This document shows positions 55,869-64,000 of a DNA stretch of 64,000 nucleotides, in pieces (the first letter of the stretch is position 1; each line of letters begins with the position of its first letter). The position numbers and the translations under genes are program-made. The notes beneath the pieces were generated by a model that searched no databases, was not told the origin of the DNA, and was given only the letters and a program-made list of their open reading frames with translations. Origin of the DNA: Pseudomonas anguilliseptica (GTDB lineage: Bacteria; Pseudomonadota; Gammaproteobacteria; Pseudomonadales; Pseudomonadaceae); the NCBI RefSeq assembly GCF_900105355.1, contig NZ_FNSC01000002.1, positions 62,001 to 126,000 of the forward strand, written 5' to 3'.

Positions 55869-57308
55869 ATGCTGATCTGGTTCGTTGCGCTCTACCTGCT
55901 GGTGACTGTCGCCATCGGTTTCTACGCCTCCACCCGGGTGCACAACACCCGCGATTTCGCCTCCGGTGGTCGCAGCATGGGCTTCCCCATCGTCGCCGCC
56001 ATGGTGTTTGCCACCTGGTTTGGCTCCGAGGCCGTGCTGGGCATCCCCGCCACCTTCCTCGAAGAAGGCTTTGCCGGCATTGTCGAAGACCCGTTCGGCT
56101 CCTTCGGTTGTCTGTTTCTGGTCGGTCTGATCATCGCCCGGCCGCTGTACCGGATGAACCTGCTGACCATCGGTGACTACTTCAAAAAGCGCTTTGGCCC
56201 GCAGGTCGAGCTGATCATCAGCCTGGTCATCGTCATGTCCTACCTGGGCTGGATCGCCGCGCAACTGATCGCGCTGGGCCTGGTGTTCAACGTCATCTCC
56301 GACGGCAGCATCAGCACCACCCAGGGCATGTTCCTCGGCACCTTTATCGTGCTGCTGTACACCCTGTTCGGCGGCATGTGGTCGATTGCCCTGACTGACT
56401 TCTTCCAGATGATCATCATCGTCGTCGGCCTGGTGTACCTGGTCTGGCTGTTCAGCGACATGGCTGGCGGCGCCGATCTGGTGATCAGCAAGGCGGCCAG
56501 CGAAGGCAAATTCACCTTTATGCACGCCTTCGAGCCCAAGGATATCGTCGCCTTTATCGGCGCGGCGGTGACCATGATGCTCGGCTCCATCCCGCAGCAG
56601 GACGTGTACCAGCGCGTGATGTCGGCCAAGAGTGAGAACATCGCCGCCCGCGCCTCGATGACCGGCGCGGTGTTCTACCTCGGCTTCTGCATGCTGCCGG
56701 TATTCCTGGTGTACGCCGCCTCGATGATCGACCCGGCGCTGGTCGAGAAGTGGCTGGCCGAGGACTCGCAGATGATTCTGCCGCTGATGATCCTGGAAAA
56801 GACCCCGCTGTTCGCCCAGATCATGTTCTTTGGTGCGCTGCTCTCGGCGATCATGTCCACCGCTTCGGGCACTTTGCTGGCGCCGTCGGTGACCCTGACC
56901 GAGAACGTGCTCAAGCGCTTTTTGCCGGTGCTTAACGACAAGCAGTTCCTGTTGCTGATGCGCGTCACCATCGTGGTCTGCGCGGCGGCGACTCTGAGCT
57001 TTGCCCTGTATTCGGATGCGAGCATCTACGAGATGGTTGGCAATGCCTACAAGGTGACCCTGGTCGCGGCGGTGGTGCCGTTGTTTGCCGGATTGTTCTG
57101 GAAACGTGCGACCACCCAGGGCGCACTGGTGGCCATCGCCTTTGGTCTGGTGTCGTGGATCTACCTGGAATACACCTGGAGCGAAGCTGCCTTCTGGCCG
57201 CCACAGCTGGCGGGCCTGCTGTTCAGCATGGCCGGTATGTTGATTGGGACGCTGTTGCCGCAGTGGAGCCGTAACCACAACGGCACGTTGGTGGCGCAGG
57301 CGGAATAA
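55869..57308 (+). CDS. Sodium:solute symporter family protein
   Basis: A 479-residue inner membrane transporter with about 12-13 hydrophobic helices. It starts at ATG 55869 (MLIWFVALYLLVTVAIGFYASTRV); a GTG five codons upstream is possible. SSS-family segments are clear: NTRDFASGGRSMGF at the first loop, YTLFGGMWSIALTDFFQMIIIV, and ALLSAIMSTASGTLLAPSVTLTEN, where the Ser/Thr residues line the sodium site in this family. The substrate (amino acid, organic acid or other) cannot be assigned. Confidence 0.9.
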   Translation: MLIWFVALYLLVTVAIGFYASTRVHNTRDFASGGRSMGFPIVAAMVFATWFGSEAVLGIPATFLEEGFAGIVEDPFGSFGCLFLVGLIIARPLYRMNLLTIGDYFKKRFGPQVELIISLVIVMSYLGWIAAQLIALGLVFNVISDGSISTTQGMFLGTFIVLLYTLFGGMWSIALTDFFQMIIIVVGLVYLVWLFSDMAGGADLVISKAASEGKFTFMHAFEPKDIVAFIGAAVTMMLGSIPQQDVYQRVMSAKSENIAARASMTGAVFYLGFCMLPVFLVYAASMIDPALVEKWLAEDSQMILPLMILEKTPLFAQIMFFGALLSAIMSTASGTLLAPSVTLTENVLKRFLPVLNDKQFLLLMRVTIVVCAAATLSFALYSDASIYEMVGNAYKVTLVAAVVPLFAGLFWKRATTQGALVAIAFGLVSWIYLEYTWSEAAFWPPQLAGLLFSMAGMLIGTLLPQWSRNHNGTLVAQAE

Positions 57309-57324
57309 GCCTGATGCTTGGCCA

Positions 57325-57358
57325 ACAAAACCCCGCTGATTGGCGGGGTTTTGTTTTT
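57325..57358 (+). terminator. Rho-independent terminator after the symporter
   Basis: ACAAAACCCCGC and GCGGGGTTTTGT form a 12-base-pair stem with a six-base loop, followed by TTTT; it could also work in the other direction. Confidence 0.9.
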
Positions 57359-57530
57359 GTGCCTTGTGAGGCGGGGAGTGCATTCATTCCGTGGGAGGGG
57401 CTTTAGCCGCGAGCTTTGCGTCTTTGGTTACACCGCTTTGCAGTGTTCCCGCTACCGGTTGACTTCGCTCGCCCTACGGGCCAGCCTCGAGCAGTAGAAG
57501 GTTTTGAAGACCTGATTGTTTATGTTCACA

Positions 57531-57560
57531 AAAAAGCCAGACATCAAGGCCTGGCTTTTT
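57531..57560 (-). terminator. Terminator of the DUF4197 gene
   Basis: AAAAAGCCAG and CTGGCTTTTT form a ten-base-pair stem with a ten-base loop. Read on the minus strand, the A run becomes the T tract, just past the stop of the DUF4197 gene. Confidence 0.85.
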
Positions 57561-57579
57561 CATATATATCCAACCCTTG

Positions 57580-58257
57580 TTACAACGCCCCAAACACCTT
57601 CTTCGCCAAACTGGTCGCCGCCCCAGCCGGATTCTCCCGGATGCTGGCTTCCTGCTCAGCGATCATCGCAAACAGACCATCCAGCGCCTGCTCCGTCACA
57701 TAGTTCTCGATATTCGCGCTTTTCGCGTCGATCACGCCGAAGCTCGCGGCTTGGCCGGCGAAGCTGTTGTATTGCTTGGCCAGGCCGACCTGGTCGGTGG
57801 CTTGCTTGACGATAGGCAGGAACTTGGCGCGGATCTGTTCGCGGCTGGTCTTGTTCAGGTACTGGGTGGCTGAGTCTTGCGGGCCGCTGAGGATGCTCTT
57901 GGCGTCCTGCACGGTCATCTTCTTCACCGAGTCCACCAGCAGCGCCTGGGCTTGCGGTACGGCGGCTTCGGCGGCTTTGTTCATGCTCGCTTCTAGCTGA
58001 TCAACCTGTGCGCCCATGCCCATCATTTTCATGGTCTTTGCGGCTTTACCGAGGTTGCCCGGTAGTTCGATGCGCACGTCCGGGTTGTTGCTGAAGCCGC
58101 CGGGTTTGCCCAGTTGCTGCACGGCCACTTTGGCGCCTTGGGTGAGGGCGTCCTTGAGGCCGCCGCTGGCATCACTCTGAGAGAGGTCGGCAAGGGAAAA
58201 CGCGAGAGCGCTGGCGGAGAGGGCCAAACTTGCTGTGAAGACGAGGGTACGCAACAT
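57580..58257 (-). CDS. DUF4197 domain-containing exported protein
   Basis: A 225-residue periplasmic protein with a signal peptide (MLRTLVFTASLALSASALAFS). The mature protein is the DUF4197 family: DALTQGAKVAVQQLGKPGGF, then VRIELPGNLGKAAKTMKMMGMGAQVDQLEASMNKAAEAA, and a C-terminal TEQALDGLFAMIAEQEASIRENPAGAAT. The family is helical and of unknown role. It is a single gene with its own terminator. Confidence 0.9.
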   Translation of the reverse strand: MLRTLVFTASLALSASALAFSLADLSQSDASGGLKDALTQGAKVAVQQLGKPGGFSNNPDVRIELPGNLGKAAKTMKMMGMGAQVDQLEASMNKAAEAAVPQAQALLVDSVKKMTVQDAKSILSGPQDSATQYLNKTSREQIRAKFLPIVKQATDQVGLAKQYNSFAGQAASFGVIDAKSANIENYVTEQALDGLFAMIAEQEASIRENPAGAATSLAKKVFGAL

Positions 58258-58605
58258 GGGGGATTCTTCCGGCTGTTAAGTAGTAAACGAGCTTAGCTGG
58301 GCTGGACGGATAAACCTATCCTGTGGCGCCTGATGGGTGCTTGAATGAACGTTTAGCCATGCCATGTACCCGGGTGTTTTGCCGCTGTGTTGGCGGCTTG
58401 CTTAAGCCGCGCAGGCTTCTGTTCATGTGTTCTGCCCGATTTGTCATGGGTTTTGGCGCGCACTGTCGAACTCTGGGTTGCACCATTGAGGTATTTGAGC
58501 CGCTGCATACTGCAAGGTTCATGCTGGCCTTTTGCAGCTAGACTGCTATTAACCGAGGGCGTTCGCCTATTCTGAATAGCACTTCCGACTGGTTGAGGGC
58601 CGAAG
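58258..58605. other. Intergenic region upstream of the GGDEF-EAL gene
   Basis: This 348-base region contains only short unsupported frames and I see no gene in it. The promoters of the two divergent genes must be here, but no clear -35/-10 pair was found. Confidence 0.5.
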
Positions 58606-60512
58606 ATGGCGCCAGTAGTTGAGTCGTTCCGTGCGTTAGATGCTCAGTCCAACGCCTCTGTAACACGTAAGACGCTGCTATTTCTTTCAGCGTTGTTGGT
58701 GACCCTGTTTGTAGTGGCGAGCGTAGCGTTGGTGCAAATCGCTTCAGAGCAGAATAAACAGGCGATCAAGCAAAGCTTGTTTTATGTGGAAAAAGCGACC
58801 CAAGCCCGGCAGAAGTCTATTCTCGCGACTATCAGCGATTACGCCTTTTGGGGGGCGGCTTATCGCCATCTACACGTGCGGGTCGACACCGACTGGGCCT
58901 ATACAGGGCAGAATCTGGGGCCCAGCCTGTTTCCTGATTTCGCCTATGAAGGTGTGTTTGTGGTCGACGCCAGTGGCCACACCGCCTATGCGGTCGTGGA
59001 AGGCCAGCTGAGCTCGGTCGAAGTCCAGCAGTGGCTTATGCAGGATATCCACCCACTGATCGAACAGGCCCGCTTACAAGCTGAGAATGAAGAGCCGGTT
59101 GTTGGCGTTTTATTGGTCGCCGGGCAGCCGGCATTTGTGGTACTAGCCGCGTTGACGCCTGGCAGTGATCCGCAAATCGAGGCGGTGGAGGGTCCACCCT
59201 CGGTGCTGTTGTTCGTTGACCGGCTCGGTCCGCAGAAGCTGCAGATGCTTGGCGAAGACTTTGGCATCGACGATCTGCATGTGGATCAACGGTTAAGTAA
59301 GGCGCAAGTTCGGGCCAGCTTGCCTTTGGCAACCTTGAATGGTGAGCCGCTTTTGTTGTATTGGCATCCCGCCCAGCCAGGCGACCAGCTGCTCTATCTC
59401 ATTTTGCCGCTGCTAGGACTGGCCGGTGTGATTGTTGCCCTTATCACTTGGCTGATGCTGCGCCGCGCGATCACCGCCGCACGTGAAATGGATACTAGCT
59501 ATTCGTCCTTATATGCCAGCCAGTCTGCTCTGGCTGCCAGTGAGGCTCGATTTCGTGATGTAGCCGAGGCGGCCTCTGACTGGATTTGGGAAACCGATGC
59601 ACAGCTACGCTTAACGTACCTGTCGGCGCGGTTTCAGGCAGTGACCGGTCACACCGAAAACGCTTGGCTCGGTCGACCGCTTGACGAGCTCGTGAGCTGC
59701 CCGGGAGGCTTGCAGGCTTGGTTGAGTAAACGCAGCCTGCATTCATCGTCTAAGGACAGCCTGCAATGCCAGTATTTTGCTAGCGACGGCAGGCTGCGTA
59801 TTTGTAGGTTCGCCCTGCGGCACGTCGAAGGCGTCAACGGTGTTACGGGGTATCGTGGCATCGTCAGTGATATCACCCAGGAAGTGGAAGCGCGGGCGCG
59901 CATTGAGCACCTGTCTCAGCACGATGCGCTCACTGGATTGCCCAATCGCAATCGCATGCAGGCGTTCTTAGAGGACAAGTTGAGTGCACTGCCTACGTCT
60001 GGCAAGCCGTTAGTCATGCTCAGTGTCGACCTCGACCGGTTTAAATCAGTGAATGATTCTTTCGGCCATGAGACCGGCGACGTGGTACTCGGTGAGGTAT
60101 CAAAGCGTCTGCGTGTGATATTGCGCGACGGCGACCTAGTAGCGCGTATGGGCGGTGATGAATTTATTTTGATTGTCAGCGGCATCTCCACTCAGGCGGA
60201 GGTAAAGCGCTTGTGCGAAAGGTTGATCGCTGGCGTTGAACAGCCATTCGAAGTTGATAATCACAGCATTTTTATCGGCGCCAGTATCGGTGTGGCTATG
60301 GCGCCGGCTGATGCGTGCCTGGCTGAGGAATTGCTGCGCTACGCCGATATCGCTTTATACGAGGCCAAGGGGGCTGGACGTAGCACGTGGCGCTTCTATG
60401 CCCGCGACATGAAGGAGCGAGTGACTGAACGGCAACAACTCGAAAACGATCTACGCCAAGCGTTGAGCAATAACGAATTACGCTTGTGCCTACAGCCTCG
60501 ATATAGCGTTAG

Positions 60513-61703
60513 GGAAACTCTGAATAAGACTTCCTGATTTTGGCAAAATGCCCGGACGCCACCCGCCGAGTTTTCCGATGAAGCAAATGACCTTCGCCGA
60601 TGCCGAGTACGCCGGCAAACGCAAGCAGACCCGCAAAGAGTTGTTCCTGATCGAGATGGATCGGGTGGTGCCGTGGAAGGGTTTGATCGCACTGATCGAA
60701 CCGTATTACCCCAAGGGTGAAGGCGGTCGGCCGGCCTATCCGCTGATGGCGATGCTACGTGTGCACCTGATGCAGAACTGGTTCGGCTACAGCGACCCGG
60801 CGATGGAAGAAGCGCTGTACGAGACCACTATCCTGCGGCAGTTCGCCGGGCTGAGTCTGGAACGTATCCCCGACGAAACCACCATCCTCAACTTCCGTCG
60901 TCTGCTGGAGAAACATGAGTTGGCTGCCGGCATCCTGGCCGTCATCAATGGCTATCTTGGCGACCGTGGCCTGTCGTTGCGCCAAGGCACCATCGTCGAT
61001 GCCACGCTGATCAATGCGCCGAGTTCGACCAAGAACAAGGACGGCAAACGGGACCCAGAGATGCACCAGGCCAAGAAGGGCAACCAATACTACTTCGGCA
61101 TGAAGGCGCACATTGGCGTGGATGACGAGTCGGGGCTGGTACACAGCGTGGTAGGCACGGCGGCCAACGTGGCGGATGTCACTCAGGTCGACAAGTTGCT
61201 GCACGGCGAGGAAAACGTGGTGTGCGCCGATGCGGGTTATACCGGCGTCGAAAAGCGCCCCGAACATGATGGGCGCGAGGTGATCTGGCAGGTTGCTGCC
61301 CGCCGCAGCACCTATAAGAAGCTGGGTAAGAGCAGCCCGCTGTACAAAGCCAAACGCAAGATCGAGAAGGCCAAGGCCCAGGTGCGCGCCAAGGTTGAGC
61401 ACCCGTTCCGGGTGATCAAGCGTCAGTTCAGTTATGTAAAGACACGCTTCCGTGGCTTGGCCAAGAACACGGCGCAACTGGTGACGCTGTTCGCGCTGTC
61501 GAACCTGTGGATGGCACGCCGACATTTACTGACCAATGCAGGAGAGGTGCGCCTGTAATGCGGGAAATGGCTGCCGCGAGCTACTCGCGGCGGCTAAAAA
61601 CACAGAAATGAATGGGTAATCTGATCGTTTTTGATCGATTTGCCGCTTTCAAAATCGGCGGGGCTGAAGTCAGCCAGAAATACATGGCTACTTCAGACCA
61701 TCC
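60513..61703 (+). mobile_element. IS5-family insertion sequence, copy C
   Basis: A 1191-base element with TTAG at 60509-60512 and 61704-61707. It is the same as copy B apart from one base noticed (C at 42537, G at 61051, synonymous), so the two moved recently. It lies in the GGDEF-EAL gene in the same direction as that gene. Confidence 0.97.
60578..61558 (+). CDS. IS5-family transposase (copy C)
   Basis: A 326-residue intact DDE transposase with the same protein sequence as copy B (start MKQMTFADAEYAG). The catalytic residues described for copy B are unchanged, so both copies could be active. Confidence 0.96.
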   Translation: MKQMTFADAEYAGKRKQTRKELFLIEMDRVVPWKGLIALIEPYYPKGEGGRPAYPLMAMLRVHLMQNWFGYSDPAMEEALYETTILRQFAGLSLERIPDETTILNFRRLLEKHELAAGILAVINGYLGDRGLSLRQGTIVDATLINAPSSTKNKDGKRDPEMHQAKKGNQYYFGMKAHIGVDDESGLVHSVVGTAANVADVTQVDKLLHGEENVVCADAGYTGVEKRPEHDGREVIWQVAARRSTYKKLGKSSPLYKAKRKIEKAKAQVRAKVEHPFRVIKRQFSYVKTRFRGLAKNTAQLVTLFALSNLWMARRHLLTNAGEVRL

Positions 61704-62052
61704 TTAGCAGCCAATGCATGGTGGCGGCGGAGGCCCTGGTGCGCTGGCAGCATCCCCAACGAGGGTTGTTGGGGCCGGACAGCTTTATTGCTATTGCCGA
61801 AACGACGGGCTTGATAGTACCTCTGAGCTCTTGGGTTTTGCACACTGCCTGTATGGAAGCGATGACCTGGCACGAGGCGCTGGTTGTTTCGGTAAACCTC
61901 TCACCGGTTGAATTTCAGCATGGTCGTCTGTTGGCAAGGGTTAAAAGTGCTCTGGACGACAGTGGTCTGCCGCCTTCGCGGTTGGAACTCGAACTCACCG
62001 AGAGCGTGATGCTTGGAGATGCAGAGGGCGCTCTGGTACTGATGCAGGACTT

Positions 62053-62058
62053 AAAAAA
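62053..62058 (+). repeat. A-run with one-base loss in the EAL domain
   Basis: The run TTAAAAAAC has six A; seven would read LKKLGVRLAMDDFG in one frame. The present sequence reads LKNWACDW and moves out of frame. Confidence 0.7.
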
Positions 62059-62560
62059 CTGGGCGTGCGACTGGCGATGGATGACTTCGGTACAGGCTAT
62101 TCATCGCTTAGCTATTTGCGCAAATTCCCCTTCGATGGACTGAAGATCGACCGTAGTTTTATGGCCGACTTGCATGACTCACCCGATAGTCAGGCGATCA
62201 TCAAGGCAATTGTTGGGCTCGGTCGAGCGTTGTCGTTGACGGTTACTGCCGAGGGTGTCGAGACCGAGGAGCAACTTGAGGTCTTGCGCCAGTGTGACTG
62301 TGATGAAGTACAGGACTATTTCTTGGCACGCCCGATGGATCCAGATGCCTTGCGCCTCTTGCTCCAGTAATAAGCTTAAAGAGGGGCTGGCGGCACGGCT
62401 CGTTGATATTTCATCTATACCCTAAAGGTGCTTTGTAACGTCTCCCTCTGCATTTGAGTAGGGGCCCCTGAATCTTGTGTGCCGATCACATAAATCCTCG
62501 GAGGGAAGTGCGGTGGCGTTTGCCATGAGTGCAGTCTTTCAGTGAACAGGAGTAGTCAGT

Positions 62561-64000
62561 ATGTTTTTGGTTCCCGTTAGACTGTCGCAGCGTTTGACCC
62601 TCGGTTGCGTCGTCCTTCTGATTCTGACCGCACTGGCGGTATTTGCGGTGATGGCCCTGCGTGGTCAGCCGCGTGTGGTGGCGGCCAGTGGCGAGCTGAT
62701 CGAACAGACCGGCAGCGCCATCGTGCGCCAGCTGGCGTTGCAACTGGCCAAGATAGAAGGGGTGACAGCCAGCCTGGCGCACCTGGCCGAAGTGCTGCCG
62801 CGTGAAGAGCCGCTGTACCTCAACAGCCTGCCTAATCTGATCGACAGCCAGGGTGAAAAAGCGATTGCCGGCGGCGGTGTGTGGCCGGAGCCAAATGCGT
62901 TTACCGATGGTGTGGCGCGCCGTAGTTTCTTCTAGGCGCGTGGTGGTGACGGGCAGTTGGCCTATTCCGACGATTACAACACCGCCGATGGCCCTGGGTA
63001 CCACAACGATGCCTGGTACACCGGCGCGCGCAGCAGCAAGCCCGGCCAGTGCCTGTGGTCAGAGGCTTATCAGGATGCGGTGACCGGCGTGCCGATGGTG
63101 ACCTGCAGCGTGCCTTACCAGCTAGAAGGGCGCTTTGCCGGGGTAGCCACCCTGGATCTGCTTCTGGATGATCTGGCGCGTTTTCTCACCGAGCAGGGCA
63201 AGGTCACCGATGGCTATGCCTTCGCCCTCGATCAGGCCGGTAACGTGCTGCACTTTCCCGGCATGACCGGAACTAAGGGTGGCGCAATGCTCAAGTTTGC
63301 CGACCTGGCGCAGCAGCATCGCTGGCTTGAGCCGGTGCAGGAGGCGCTGAACCGCAGCAATTCTGGGGCGATTCGCAACCTGGACCTAGATAACGATGAG
63401 CAGCTCCAGCAGGCCAGCCGCGTCAGCCTGTTTGTGATGCCAGATACAGGCTGGGTGATTGGACTGGTTACGCCGCAGGAGCGGGTTACCGGCCTGGCCA
63501 GGGCGCTGACCTGGGAGATTCTGCTGTTCCTCCTGCCGCTGCTGGCGGTGTTGCTGGCGCTGGCCTGGTTGGCTGGGCGCAAACTGATCAGCCAACTGGA
63601 AGAAACCATTGCGCAGATCGACTCCCTGGGCCGTGGCTCGGCCAGCCGAGATGTCGAATTGAGTGTGGAACGCGAGGATGAAATCGGTGCGCTGCGCCAC
63701 GCGGTCAATCGCTATGCCGGGCAGTTACGCACCATGCTCCAGCGCATCGCCGAGGAGGCCGATCATCTGCAGGCCGAAGCCGCACAACTGGGCGGTTTGA
63801 GCAGTACCCTGGCCGGGCGCGCCGAACAGCAACGCCAGGAGAACACCCATCTGGCGGCGGCGATTACCGAAATGTCGTCGAGCGCCCAGGAAGTAGCGCA
63901 GAACACCAACGACTGCGCCAATACCGCACAGAGTTCATTGCTGGTGGTGCAGCAGGGGCAGCAGAAGGTCACCTCCAATAGCTCGGCGATTCAGGCGCTG
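62561..64000 (+). pseudogene. Methyl-accepting chemotaxis protein with an in-frame stop, 3' end outside window
   Basis: The protein starts with MFLVPVRLSQRLTLGCVVLLILTALAVFAVMAL (transmembrane helix 1). A dCache-like periplasmic domain has its signature after the stop: DDYNTADGPGYHNDAWY, then CSVPYQLEGRFAGVATLDLLLD. The stop TAG at 62933-62935 (codon 125) follows RRSFF, where related receptors have Trp (FFW). The frame is open to the window end with helix 2 (ILLFLLPLLAVLLALAWLA), a HAMP linker and the start of the signalling coiled coil (AITEMSSSAQEVAQNTNDCA). The break is one base change (TGG to TAG). Unless it is read through, chemotaxis through this receptor is lost. Confidence 0.85.

Larger units (their letters stand above)
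58606..62370 (+). pseudogene. CHASE4-PAS-GGDEF-EAL c-di-GMP protein, interrupted by IS copy C and frameshifted
   Basis: The gene begins at ATG 58606. The order is transmembrane helix (about 24-46), CHASE4-like periplasmic sensor (about 47-270, with YVEKATQARQ and ISDYAFWGAAYRH), helix 2 (LPLLGLAGVIVALITWLML), PAS (SEARFRDVAEAASDWIWETD), GGDEF domain with intact MGGDEF, then EAL. IS copy C with TTAG duplications splits the gene just before the EAL motif. Removing the IS and one TTAG restores the reading YSVSSQCMVAAEALVRWQHP, so the insertion is clean. A second lesion, one A missing from a run at 62053-62058, shifts the frame before GVRLAMDDFGTGYSSL. The original protein (about 850 residues) would make or break c-di-GMP; it is now inactive for EAL. 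Confidence 0.92.

Noticed and set aside
55761..57383. 540-codon minus-strand frame opposite the symporter gene
   Set aside because: It is rich in His, Gln and Arg with no domain; the plus-strand symporter explains the region.
58323..58541. Small frames in the spacer before the GGDEF-EAL gene
   Set aside because: Overlapping frames on both strands, Cys/Arg-rich composition and no ribosome sites; they look random.

Overview
The window is a stretch of GC-rich chromosome from a Pseudomonas-type gammaproteobacterium. The evidence is the gene content and order: antiporter, xerD, dsbC, hom, thrC, a PspA/flotillin cluster, yaeQ, recJ, prfB, lysS, a TetR gene, ppc, adk, tsaB, rsmJ, a TetR gene and a MexJK-type RND pump. 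As far as I remember it, this follows the P. aeruginosa PA3739 to PA3676 region read in reverse order, with gaps and additions. I did not check this against a database and do not name a species. No rRNA, tRNA or CRISPR array was recognised.

Layout. 1-1665: cation/proton antiporter gene (minus strand), broken by a 29-base C run and at least two further frame breaks. 1749-6349: xerD, dsbC, hom and thrC with clear hairpin terminators. 6441-8757: small L7/L12-like membrane protein, solute-binding protein, family III CoA-transferase. 9086-22871: one long same-strand cassette (YjfI-like, PspA-like, YqiJ-like, flotillin, TerB-like, 1744-residue AAA ATPase, rhomboid protease, phospholipase-D-type nuclease-like protein, SF1 helicase). 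The helicase frame is broken by an 8-bp tandem repeat. 22980-25970: yaeQ, recJ and a LapG-like protease. 26256-27447: IS5-type element, copy A. 27519-30782: DUF533 protein, an exported protein and a decayed diguanylate cyclase. 30827-32191: MITE-like repeat, then prfB with its programmed frameshift. 32269-41888: lysS, TetR regulator, broken lipoprotein gene, DUF1704 metallopeptidase-like protein, AIM24-like protein, ppc and adk. 41999-43189: IS copy B. 43277-47945: acid phosphatase, tsaB, DUF72 protein, EF-hand-like protein, rsmJ. 48055-53001: divergent TetR gene and MexJK-type pump. 53244-58257: exported transglutaminase-like protein, repeat-rich spacer holding a second copy of the pump gene's 3' end, sodium:solute symporter, DUF4197 protein. 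58606-64000: GGDEF-EAL gene interrupted by IS copy C, then a chemotaxis receptor gene with an in-frame stop that runs off the window.

Two themes stand out. First, the 9-23 kb cassette joins membrane-stress proteins (PspA, flotillin, rhomboid) to a very large ATPase and a nuclease-like/helicase pair whose helicase may be switched by repeat copy number. Second, there are many broken genes (antiporter, helicase, diguanylate cyclase, lipoprotein, GGDEF-EAL, chemoreceptor) alongside three IS copies. Three of the six are c-di-GMP or chemotaxis signalling genes, while the housekeeping genes between them are intact. This looks like recent gene decay with IS activity, but assembly errors cannot be excluded for the single-base frame breaks and the C run.
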